Positions 29,258 to 36,925 of a DNA stretch of 37,409 nucleotides are shown piece after piece. A program made the translations under genes and the position numbers. The DNA comes from Methanobacterium petrolearium. Lineage in GTDB: Archaea; Methanobacteriota; Methanobacteria; Methanobacteriales; Methanobacteriaceae. The stretch is taken from the NCBI RefSeq assembly GCF_017873625.1, contig NZ_JAGGKL010000012.1, forward strand, positions 35,001-72,409, given 5' to 3'. Position 1 is the first letter of the stretch; each line of letters opens with the position of its first letter. The notes beneath the pieces were generated by a model, which did no database searches, was not told the DNA's origin, and saw nothing but the letters and a program-made list of their open reading frames with translations.

Positions 29258-30064
29258 ATGAAAATTTTAACCATTATTGGAAGTCCGCAGAAAAAGGGTA
29301 ACAGTTACCAGGCTGCCAGAGAACTGGAAAAAAAGATGAAAAATAGAGGAAATTATGATTTTGAGTACATATTCCTTAAAGACATCAATCTGGAAATTTG
29401 TAGGGGGTGTTTTAATTGCATAGCCAAAGGAGGAGAGTTATGTCCCCTGAAGGATGATCGGGATATGATTGAGGAGAAGATGCAGGAAGCTGATGGTCTG
29501 GTGATGGTTTCCCCCGTATACGTGATGCAAGTGACCGCCTTTATGAAAAACTTCATAGACCGTTTAGCTTACCGCTGCCACCGTCCAATTTACCATGGAA
29601 AGAAAGCCATAACCCTATCCACCACTAGAGGTATGGGTTTGGATAAAACCCTGAAATATATGAAAGACATAACCGAAGTATGGGGATACGATGTGGTGGA
29701 TGAATGTGGCCTTACAACTCCACCATTCCCCTATTCAGAGAAGTTGAAGAAAAAAAATCAAGATAAAATCGTGAAGTCAACTGAAAAATTTGATGAAGCT
29801 TTAAAATCAGCTGCTACCAGTAAACTGGAAGATACATCAGTGGGTGTCAACCGGTATTTGACTTTCAGGATTTTCAAAACCGTGTCAGAAGATGTTAAAA
29901 ATTACATGCCTGCAGATTACCAGTTCTATAAAGACAAGCAATACTATCATCCTGCCAGGATCGGTATTTTCACCAAAATTGCAACCAGTATCATGGCAAA
30001 AGTGATATTTTTCATGATGCGGGACATGGGCCCGGTTGATGAAGAAAAGGAAAATAGAACGTGA
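29258..30064 (+). CDS. Flavodoxin-like NAD(P)H oxidoreductase with iron-sulfur-type cysteine motif
   Basis: The 268-residue protein has the flavodoxin-fold FMN-binding start MKILTIIGSPQKKGNSYQAA and the FMN loop SPVYVMQVTAFMKNFIDRL. Between them lies CRGCFNCIAKGGELC, a C-x2-C-x2-C-x7-C arrangement as in iron-sulfur flavoproteins of methanogens, where it holds a [4Fe-4S] cluster. The C-terminal 80 residues are charged and helical with a hydrophobic end (SIMAKVIFFMMRDMG), perhaps for membrane contact. The ATG at 29258 has GAGGGG in front; the frame can be extended upstream to 29231 but without support. It is the second gene of the TetR cluster and could supply electrons to the reductase or oxidase encoded further on. 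Confidence 0.83.
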   Translation: MKILTIIGSPQKKGNSYQAARELEKKMKNRGNYDFEYIFLKDINLEICRGCFNCIAKGGELCPLKDDRDMIEEKMQEADGLVMVSPVYVMQVTAFMKNFIDRLAYRCHRPIYHGKKAITLSTTRGMGLDKTLKYMKDITEVWGYDVVDECGLTTPPFPYSEKLKKKNQDKIVKSTEKFDEALKSAATSKLEDTSVGVNRYLTFRIFKTVSEDVKNYMPADYQFYKDKQYYHPARIGIFTKIATSIMAKVIFFMMRDMGPVDEEKENRT

Positions 30065-30102
30065 CCCCCAGCTGAAAGTAAAAATGGATAAGGAATGTGA
30101 AA

Positions 30103-31464
30103 ATGATGATTAAAACTGATAAATCCCACCTTAAGGTGCTCCTGGTGGGATATAACGGTGCCAACAACACCGGATCCGAAGCCAGACTAATGGCCATAAT
30201 AGAAGATGTAAGGCGTGTAATTGGATCTAACACCGAGATCACAGTTCCCACCTTAAATGAGGAGAATCTGCGCCGTTATCTGAAAGAAGATGAACATCTA
30301 CATATTGCTCCCATTCCCTCTATTTTCTTTTTCGCCGTGGATAGGCTGGTTCGAGAACACGACCTAGTGTTACTGGTGGAAGGAAGCTGTTACATGGACA
30401 CCTGGACGTCTGCACTTTTGTGGGCATTTTTGTGGGCCACTCATAGTGCTCACCGGCAAAAAAAGCCATGTGTGGCTTATGCAGTGGATGCAGGGGATTT
30501 GTCCAGATTCAACAGATGGTTAGTTGGAAGAGAAGCCAGTAAAACCGACCTGATCATCACCAGAACCAAATACGCTGCTGAGAGACTGGAAAAAATTGGA
30601 GTGACTGCTCCTATCACCTCGACTGCAGACTGTGCATTCACATTCCAGGAAGATCCTAATGATCATGATTTTCTTGAGAAAATATGGCCAGAAACTGCAG
30701 AGGATAAGGACCCTGCAGAGGATAAGGACCCTGCAGAGGATAAGGACCCTGCAGATAGTATGATTGGCCTGGCTGTGGTGGATTTTTCCCTATGGCCAGT
30801 GGTCATCCGACCCTGGGGACGAGAAGAAGACCTTTACAAGTGGCCTTATTATTTTTCCCGTTCAAAAGAAAGGAAAAAAATACATAAACAGCTGGTTGAA
30901 GGTTGGTCCAGGGAAGCCGACCGGATAATAGAAAAACACGGTAAAAAGGTTGCACTTATCTGTATGGAGGAACTGGACCAGCCCCTGGCTGAAGACATCC
31001 ATCGTAAGATGATAAATAAGAGCAAATGTAAGATAATATCTTCTAAAAAGTATAACGCCTCCCAGATGACTTCAATGCTTTGTAAACTGGACTTGCTGGT
31101 CACTTCCCGCTACCATGCATCAGTGTTATCCCTTCGTTCATGTGTGCCTCAGATAGCAGTGGCCCATGATCCTCGTCTCACCTCACTCTACCAGGATTTC
31201 CACTTGTATCCAGACTACTTTATCTGCCACGATGCCCCTCATTTATGGCAAGATCTCACCAGGAAAGTGGATTTGCTTTTAGGAGATCCTGATTTACAAA
31301 GACCTCATCTGGAGAAAGGATTGCAGGAGCAGCTAAGTCTATCTGGAAAGAACCCAATCCTACTTCAGGAGTTCCTAAATAAAAAAAATGCTAAAAATCT
31401 AACATTGCCTGGAAGTTGCCTGGAAGTTTTAAATGAATCAAATTTGAATGACTGGACAAGTTAA
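30103..31464 (+). CDS. Polysaccharide pyruvyl transferase family protein
   Basis: The 453-residue protein begins LKVLLVGYNGANNTGSEARL, which contains the N-x-G-[SD]-E nucleotide/substrate motif of the family (PF04230), and ends its core with LLVTSRYHASVLSLRSCVPQ followed by IAVAHDPR, the conserved R-x-H segment. Family members transfer pyruvate ketals from PEP to sugars, or act on other polymers; the fold is GT-B-like. The TAVEGSCYMDTW-like region (LLVEGSCYMDTWTS) fits the catalytic cleft. In a linker (about residues 198-217) AEDKDP is repeated three times. The ATG at 30103 is chosen: AAGGA lies eight bases upstream. A GTG at 30097 is an alternative. It lies 38 bp after the flavoprotein gene. 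Confidence 0.82.
   Translation: MMIKTDKSHLKVLLVGYNGANNTGSEARLMAIIEDVRRVIGSNTEITVPTLNEENLRRYLKEDEHLHIAPIPSIFFFAVDRLVREHDLVLLVEGSCYMDTWTSALLWAFLWATHSAHRQKKPCVAYAVDAGDLSRFNRWLVGREASKTDLIITRTKYAAERLEKIGVTAPITSTADCAFTFQEDPNDHDFLEKIWPETAEDKDPAEDKDPAEDKDPADSMIGLAVVDFSLWPVVIRPWGREEDLYKWPYYFSRSKERKKIHKQLVEGWSREADRIIEKHGKKVALICMEELDQPLAEDIHRKMINKSKCKIISSKKYNASQMTSMLCKLDLLVTSRYHASVLSLRSCVPQIAVAHDPRLTSLYQDFHLYPDYFICHDAPHLWQDLTRKVDLLLGDPDLQRPHLEKGLQEQLSLSGKNPILLQEFLNKKNAKNLTLPGSCLEVLNESNLNDWTS
30695..30755 (+). repeat. 18-bp in-frame minisatellite in the pyruvyl transferase gene
   Basis: CTGCAGAGGATAAGGACC is repeated three times without a mismatch, followed by a partial fourth copy (CTGCAGA). It encodes (A-E-D-K-D-P)3 in a linker. 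Perfect identity indicates recent expansion. Confidence 0.9.
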
Positions 31465-31546
31465 AGGTTAAACCAATGACTGTAAAAATTGATTGAATGA
31501 ATTCAAGATATAGAAATATTAATCAAATAAAGGGGAGGGGTAAAAA

Positions 31547-34396
31547 ATGAAAAATAAAGTTCTAATCACCGGGGCAAATGGTTTTTTAGGAACCCAAATC
31601 ATCCGTCAACTAATTTTTAACCCTCAAATAGAAATTATAGCCATGGTAAGAGCTAAAAATCAGGAAAATGCGATTAAACGCTTGAAAAGGGCCTGGTGGG
31701 ATTGGCCAGAATTAACTGAAGCACTCCAAACCAGGATAAAAGTTTTACCCGGCGATATAACCCATAAAAATCTAAACTTATCTGATAATGATTATCAGTT
31801 CATGGTATCCAGCCTTACTCATATCATACACACTGTAGCCGACCTTCGTCTTCATGCACCTATGGAAGAACTCCGCCAAACTAACCTTCAGGGAACAAGT
31901 AACCTCATAAACTTAGCACAACAAGCAGTTCAAAAAGGAATATTTGAACGTTTTTCCCATGTATCCACAGCTTATGTGGCTGGAAAAAGGCAAGGAACCA
32001 TACTTGAAGATGAATTGAATCATTGGCATGATAAAACTGATTTGAATGCATATAATTCTGATACACCTAATTATGACCGGCCAACATTCTGGAGTAACTA
32101 CGAAGAAAGTAAATATGAAGCTGAAAAAGCAGTCCGTGAATCTGATCTACCTTACTCCATCTTCAGACCAGGAATGGTGGTTGGTAATTCTAAAACAGGA
32201 GAAATTAAAACTTTTAACACAGTATACTCCCTTTTAAAACTTTATTTAAATGGTAAACTGAGAGTTATTCCCACCAGTTCCTCTTTAACCTTGAACATGA
32301 TTCCAGTAGATTACGTTACAGAAGCCATAAGCAGTTTAACCTTTAATGTTCAAGCACGGAATAAAACATTCCACCTGACTGCACCTCAACATTCGTTGCC
32401 CACCATCAAAAAACTTCTAGAAGCGGTGAAAAGATGGGCACTGGAAGAACTGGACATCAAACTCCCCCAACCAATCTTCATTCCTGTAGCACCATTGATC
32501 CAAAGGATATCCACCAAATCATCCCAGACCCGTAAACCAGGCATTTTAAATATTTTGTTCACTTTGGCCCCTTATCTGGATGAAAAACGCCAGTTCAGCC
32601 GGGAAAATGTTGAAAATCTTTTCAGACCATGTAATCTTAAATGGGAAGAATATCTACCACCATTACTTAAATATACAGTTTATCATGGTTTTTTCCATCG
32701 GTCCGAACGTACTGTACATGAACAAGTTTTATTCCGTCTTAAAGGCCGTAGTTATCCTGTGAAATATTATGACATAGTTGACAGTCACATCCAGGAAAAA
32801 TCAGTAACCCAACTAGGTAATGATATTCTCAATGCCCATCAATCACTTAAAGAGTTAGGTATAAAACCAGGGGATCGGGTGGCTCTGGTGGGTTTAAACA
32901 GCACCCGTTACCTGACACTTGAAGTAGCCATAGGTCTTATTGGAGCAGTTAGCGTGCCATTATATTACACCAGCCCCCCTATGGAGATAAAAAATATTTT
33001 AAAGGCCAGTAAAGCCAAAATATTATTTATTGGAACCCCTCACCTTATGAAACGTTTGGATGAACTGGAAGTTTCAGAAGGAATGGATGAAGACTTACCT
33101 TTGATCTCATTCTGCAGGGAATCCCAACATATACCTGATGAAGTTTTATCCTGGGAAAGTTTCCTGCAAAAGGGGACAAAAAATTCGAAAACAAACATCA
33201 AAACAATCCAGTCCCCTGTTGATTTCGGTAGTTTGGCTACCATCCGTTACACCTCAGGCACCACCGGAAACCCCAAAGGAGTAACCTTCAACCACGAACA
33301 TTTACGCTGGATGGCAGAAAGTATGGCATCTTTACCTCCTTGGAAGGACAAGAACAGCGAAGTGAGATATTTGTCATTTTTACCCATGAATCATGTGGTG
33401 GAGGGTATTCTTGGAACTTATTCACCATATTATGCTCCTGCACCTTTGAAAATCTACTTTTTAGAAGATTTCAAATATTTAAGCTCTGCATTACCCCAAG
33501 TAAGGCCTGCTGTCTTCTTTTCTGTTCCCAGATTCTATGAAAAACTATGGTCCCTGCTGAAAGAAACATTTCTGGGAAAGTACTACATCCACTCCCCTAA
33601 AGGAATCGTTAAAAAGGGTTTAAAACCTTTGTTACGCAAGTTTTTCCTTCGAAAATCTGGTCTTAACCGTTGCGCCCAGCTTATTGTGGGTTCAGCCACT
33701 TCCAGTCAGCAGTTAATCCATGATTACCATGATCTGGGAATAGAAATCCACAATGCTTACGGATTAACTGAAGCACCCCTAGTAACCCTTAACCGCAGGG
33801 GAAACAACATTATAGGAACAGTGGGCGAACCATTACCACAAACACATATCCAAATTGAAGAAGACAGTGAAGTTCTTGTTAGGGGCCCTCAAGTAACTCC
33901 TGGATATTTTGAATCTGATCTAAAACCACCCTTAAAAGGTAACTGGTTAAAAACCGGTGATCTGGGATTTTTAACTCAAGAAGGTAACTTGGTGATTACC
34001 GGGAGAAAGAAAGAATTAATAATCAATTCTTATGGAAAAAGCATAGACCCCCTCAATATTGAAGCATTGTTACGTGATGCTCCTGGAGTTTGTGAAGTGA
34101 TGTTGGTGGGTGAAGGAAAACCTTATCTGAGTAGCCTTTTCTGGGTGGATGAAAATCACCACCCCCATGAGATATACAAATTCATCCAAGACATCAATCA
34201 CCGTCTTTCCCATCCAGAACAGATTAAAAGGTGGGTTCTTCTTCCCAATGACATTTCTATTGATGGAGGAGAACTCACTGCCAATATGAAGCTGAAAAGA
34301 GACACTATAAACCAGCGTTATCAAGATGTGATAGATTCCCTTTACCAGCAAAAACCCCATCCACTTATTCTACATCAGGATCAACTGGAGGAATGA
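31547..34396 (+). CDS. Fused NAD-binding acyl reductase and AMP-forming acyl-CoA synthetase-like ligase
   Basis: The 949-residue protein has two enzymes. Residues 1 to about 380 form an extended SDR of the NAD_binding_4/thioester-reductase type: nucleotide loop ITGANGFLGTQ (7-17), LPGDIT, HVSTAYVAGK and the catalytic Tyr185-x3-Lys189 in NYEESKYEAEK. Residues about 400-949 form an ANL-superfamily ligase closest to long-chain acyl-CoA synthetases: IRYTSGTTGNPKGV (566-579), HNAYGLTEAP (735-744), KTGDLGFL, ITGRKKELIINSYGK and the catalytic Lys915 in LTANMKLKR. No carrier-protein site is seen between them. The order reductase-ligase is the reverse of carboxylic acid reductases. A strong GGGGAGGGG precedes the ATG. 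The next gene overlaps its stop. The combination predicts activation of a carboxylic acid and reduction of the product, or of a related carbonyl; the substrate is unknown. Confidence 0.88.
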   Translation: MKNKVLITGANGFLGTQIIRQLIFNPQIEIIAMVRAKNQENAIKRLKRAWWDWPELTEALQTRIKVLPGDITHKNLNLSDNDYQFMVSSLTHIIHTVADLRLHAPMEELRQTNLQGTSNLINLAQQAVQKGIFERFSHVSTAYVAGKRQGTILEDELNHWHDKTDLNAYNSDTPNYDRPTFWSNYEESKYEAEKAVRESDLPYSIFRPGMVVGNSKTGEIKTFNTVYSLLKLYLNGKLRVIPTSSSLTLNMIPVDYVTEAISSLTFNVQARNKTFHLTAPQHSLPTIKKLLEAVKRWALEELDIKLPQPIFIPVAPLIQRISTKSSQTRKPGILNILFTLAPYLDEKRQFSRENVENLFRPCNLKWEEYLPPLLKYTVYHGFFHRSERTVHEQVLFRLKGRSYPVKYYDIVDSHIQEKSVTQLGNDILNAHQSLKELGIKPGDRVALVGLNSTRYLTLEVAIGLIGAVSVPLYYTSPPMEIKNILKASKAKILFIGTPHLMKRLDELEVSEGMDEDLPLISFCRESQHIPDEVLSWESFLQKGTKNSKTNIKTIQSPVDFGSLATIRYTSGTTGNPKGVTFNHEHLRWMAESMASLPPWKDKNSEVRYLSFLPMNHVVEGILGTYSPYYAPAPLKIYFLEDFKYLSSALPQVRPAVFFSVPRFYEKLWSLLKETFLGKYYIHSPKGIVKKGLKPLLRKFFLRKSGLNRCAQLIVGSATSSQQLIHDYHDLGIEIHNAYGLTEAPLVTLNRRGNNIIGTVGEPLPQTHIQIEEDSEVLVRGPQVTPGYFESDLKPPLKGNWLKTGDLGFLTQEGNLVITGRKKELIINSYGKSIDPLNIEALLRDAPGVCEVMLVGEGKPYLSSLFWVDENHHPHEIYKFIQDINHRLSHPEQIKRWVLLPNDISIDGGELTANMKLKRDTINQRYQDVIDSLYQQKPHPLILHQDQLEE

Positions 34397-34398
34397 TG

Positions 34399-35037
34399 AT
34401 GGGCTTTAAATTAAGATTACTATCCGGATGGACTCCAAAATGGTTCCAAAAAAGATGTTTAGATGAATTAACATTTTCAACTGTTCACGGTCTCCAAGAA
34501 TTGATCTTAAATGAAACTTCAGAATTTGAAAAACATCATCTGACAACATCAGAGCTGTCACAGTTAAAAACATCAAAGATTATTTTAAATGGAAATTTAA
34601 AGGAAAAACGGGAATATATGGCTGAAACACATAATAAATTGGTTGAAATTATGATCAAAACCATGGGAAGAGAAAAAGCTATTGCACTGGGACGTGAAGC
34701 CATGTTCAGTGCAGGATTATCCCTAGGACAGAAATTTAAGAAAATGCTGGGTGTGGAAGATAGTTTCAAAAAAGTGATTCTGGCAGCTAAAATTTTGTAT
34801 AATGTGTTGGGAATAGAGTTTACTGTAATAGAAAGTGAAGAGGAGAGACTGATTATGGTTGTTCATCGCTGCTTTTTATCAGAATATTACACCCACGACA
34901 CCTGCCTTGTTCTCAGTGCTGCTGATGAGGGTGTTGTGCATGGTTTAAATCCACGGATAAATATGAAATTCACAGAACGTATCACTGAAGGGGCACCTTG
35001 TTGCCTTGCATCAATCAATATGGAGGGAATTGACTAA
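34399..35037 (+). CDS. ATC-hydrolase-like protein (PF14196 family)
   Basis: The protein (212 residues from the third of three ATG codons, at 34393, 34396 and 34399) resembles the L-2-amino-thiazoline-4-carboxylic acid hydrolase family. The C-terminal half holds the family pattern: VVHRCFLSEYYTHDTCLVLS, AADEGVVHGLNP, then MKFTERITEGAPCC. In studied relatives conserved cysteines are part of the active site. The N-terminal 70 residues are less conserved. The family has few characterised members, and many genomic members clearly act on other substrates. GGAGGA directly precedes the first ATG, so the third ATG has the best spacing. The gene overlaps the ligase stop, and its own end carries the ribosome binding site of the next gene, so the three are translationally coupled. 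Confidence 0.78.
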   Translation: MGFKLRLLSGWTPKWFQKRCLDELTFSTVHGLQELILNETSEFEKHHLTTSELSQLKTSKIILNGNLKEKREYMAETHNKLVEIMIKTMGREKAIALGREAMFSAGLSLGQKFKKMLGVEDSFKKVILAAKILYNVLGIEFTVIESEEERLIMVVHRCFLSEYYTHDTCLVLSAADEGVVHGLNPRINMKFTERITEGAPCCLASINMEGID

Positions 35038-35038
35038 A

Positions 35039-36343
35039 ATGAAAGCCATAGTAGTTGGTAGTGGTGCTGGTGGTGCCACGATTGCCCGTAAATTACAATC
35101 CAACGGTTTTGAGGTTAATATACTGGAGGCAGGTTCTTTTTTCAAGCCTTTCACCCGAAATATTTCCTGGAGCGAACCTCTCAGACGTTGGGGGTTGCTG
35201 GGAGGTGAAGGTAATTTCAGGCATCTGTTTCCCCACATGAATATGTTTCGCTCTTCTGAGGATCTTTTGTTGGTTCGTGGAATTACTACAGGTGGATCAA
35301 CGGTTTTATCGTGCGGAAACATAGTACGAACCCATCGTGGATTGGAAGAAATTGGACTAGATTTAACCCCGGAATTCCAAAAACTGGAAGGTGAAATACA
35401 TCCGGAACCATTCCCGCAGGAGCGTTGGAGGCCATTGACCCGTGAAATGTGCCATGTTGCTGATGATATGGGTTTAAATCCTCAACCTACTCCCAAAGCT
35501 GTTGATCCCCGTTTGTGTGTTTCCTGCGGTTTATGTGAAGTGGGATGTCATCGGGGTGCTCGTTGGGACTCTCGAAGGTTCCTTAACGAAGCAACCTGTA
35601 AAGGGGCAACACTTCATACCAATTGCAAAGTAGAAAAAGTTATCCTGGAAGGAAATATCGTTAAGGGTGTTGAAATCAATCATCATGGTAAAAAAAATAG
35701 TTTGAAAGCTGATCTGGTGGTTCTGTCTGCAGGGGGGATTGGAACTCCTCAGATTCTTAGAAATTCGGGGCTGGAAGTTGAAAACAGGTTGTGGGCTGAC
35801 ATAGTCCTCACCCTTGGTGGTGTTGCCCCTGGAGCCCGACAACTGGAAGAACCACCCATGGTGTGGTACAGTGAGCATGAAAATTATATATTATCTCCTT
35901 ATCTTGATATTCTGTCCCATTTTTTTCATAAACCCTGGAGGAAAGTCTCAGTGAAGGATCGGGTGGGTTTAATGATTAAACTGGCAGACACTGAAAAGGG
36001 ATCTGTTTATGATGATGGTAGAGTTGAAAAACATCTTACCAAACATGATGATGAACATTTTGATGAAGCACTTAACCTGGCAAAGGAAGTTATGATTGGT
36101 GCTGGTGTGTCTGAACCATTAATCAAGGGAATGTATAATGGAGGCCACCTAGGTGGAACTGTACCTCTGAAAAAAGAAGATGTGCCCTTGATGAGGCCTT
36201 CATGGATGCCTGATGGTTTGTGGGTTGCTGATCTTTCATTGGTTCCCCGTTCCCAGGGAATGCCTACCATTTTACTTACAGCAGCTCTGGCTTTGAGGGT
36301 TGCTCATGAAATAATCCATCAATATGAAAAAAGTTTGAGATAA
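35039..36343 (+). CDS. GMC-type FAD oxidoreductase with four-cysteine cluster motif
   Basis: The 434-residue protein starts with the ADP-binding fold KAIVVGSGAGGATIARKLQS (GxGxxG at 7-12) ending in an acidic ILEAG. It has RGITTGGSTVLSCGN (80-93) as the GMC signature and LVVLSAGGIGTPQIL. The C-terminal GMC domain has NGGHLGGTVPL with the active-site His370, then GLWVADLSLVPRSQGMPTIL; the usual second active-site residue in the G-x-N-P motif is changed to G-M-P. Residues 160-170, CVSCGLCEVGC, have the spacing of a [4Fe-4S] ligand set (Cys160, 163, 166, 170). The ATG at 35039 is preferred over an upstream TTG at 35006; GGAGGGA lies at good distance. It probably oxidises an alcohol or reduces an aldehyde or alkene made by the fusion protein; this is inference. 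Confidence 0.85.
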   Translation: MKAIVVGSGAGGATIARKLQSNGFEVNILEAGSFFKPFTRNISWSEPLRRWGLLGGEGNFRHLFPHMNMFRSSEDLLLVRGITTGGSTVLSCGNIVRTHRGLEEIGLDLTPEFQKLEGEIHPEPFPQERWRPLTREMCHVADDMGLNPQPTPKAVDPRLCVSCGLCEVGCHRGARWDSRRFLNEATCKGATLHTNCKVEKVILEGNIVKGVEINHHGKKNSLKADLVVLSAGGIGTPQILRNSGLEVENRLWADIVLTLGGVAPGARQLEEPPMVWYSEHENYILSPYLDILSHFFHKPWRKVSVKDRVGLMIKLADTEKGSVYDDGRVEKHLTKHDDEHFDEALNLAKEVMIGAGVSEPLIKGMYNGGHLGGTVPLKKEDVPLMRPSWMPDGLWVADLSLVPRSQGMPTILLTAALALRVAHEIIHQYEKSLR

Positions 36344-36362
36344 TTGAAGGTAAAAATAATGC

Positions 36363-36746
36363 CTATACAGAAACCCCTCCCGCGCCACCCATATTTTCCC
36401 CGGTCATGGCGTTTATATCTATTTCACCTACATTAGTTCCGTTTATAACCACCGGGACTATGTAAACCATTTCACCATCAATTTCCTCCAGTTTTGGTAT
36501 TCCTACTGTAGCCCCCACTTCTTTTATGTATTTTTCAGCTATTTGCTGGGCTTCTGTTGAAGTTATTTTAACATTATCAGTACTGTCAGTAATGGTTGTA
36601 TTGTCACTATTGTCTGTGGAGATGATTTCTTCGGGTGGATTGTTTTCCGAGCTTCCGAAAACAGCCAGTGCTAGTGCTACCACAGCTAGTACTGTTAACA
36701 TCACTCCCACTAGCGCCAGTATCCTTGTTGATTTTTTAATCATCAT
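36363..36746 (-). CDS. PepSY-domain membrane protein
   Basis: The 127-residue protein has one N-terminal membrane helix (about residues 9-30, ILALVGVMLTVLAVVALALA), a Ser/Thr/Asn-rich linker, and a C-terminal PepSY domain (about 60-117, ITSTEAQQIAEKYIKEVGAT with the YIVPVVINGTNVGEIDINAM strand pair). It is likely anchored in the membrane with the PepSY domain outside, where such domains are thought to inhibit proteases or modulate partners. AGGGGG precedes two adjacent ATG codons at 36746 and 36743; the second has better spacing. It is convergent with the GMC gene, 19 bp apart, and is not part of the TetR cluster. Confidence 0.82.
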   Translation of the reverse strand: MMIKKSTRILALVGVMLTVLAVVALALAVFGSSENNPPEEIISTDNSDNTTITDSTDNVKITSTEAQQIAEKYIKEVGATVGIPKLEEIDGEMVYIVPVVINGTNVGEIDINAMTGENMGGAGGVSV

Positions 36747-36818
36747 TTTCCCCCTATTATTTAATCACGAGGCTTATAAAAAGCATTTAAACTAACATTC
36801 TAAACTGTTATGGTGATC

Positions 36819-36832
36819 TAGCACATGCTAGA
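36819..36832. repeat. Short palindrome CTAGCA-CA-TGCTAG
   Basis: Six-base arms with a 2-bp centre, about 75 bp upstream of the PepSY gene start. This could be a regulator site for that gene or a chance occurrence. Confidence 0.4.
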
Positions 36833-36890
36833 ACAATAGAATTATCACGAAAAAATCTGAAGTTTCGATTGATTTTGCCGCCTCCGTGTC

Positions 36891-36925
36891 CTTAACATCT
36901 TTTTTTGGGATCATCAGATGTTAAG
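36891..36925. repeat. Perfect 10-bp inverted repeat, possible stem-loop
   Basis: CTTAACATCT and AGATGTTAAG are perfect complements separated by 15 bases that include a T7/A7 run. RNA from either strand could form a stable hairpin. It is not followed by a long T-tract on either strand, so a terminator role is unclear. Confidence 0.55.

Noticed and set aside
35006..35038. Upstream TTG start for the GMC gene
   Set aside because: The added 11 residues precede a standard FAD-fold N terminus, and GGAGGGA is correctly spaced from the ATG at 35039.
28588..36343. TetR cluster as a recently acquired mobile island
   Set aside because: No integrase, transposase, tRNA attachment site or flanking direct repeats are visible, and codon and base use resemble the neighbours by eye.
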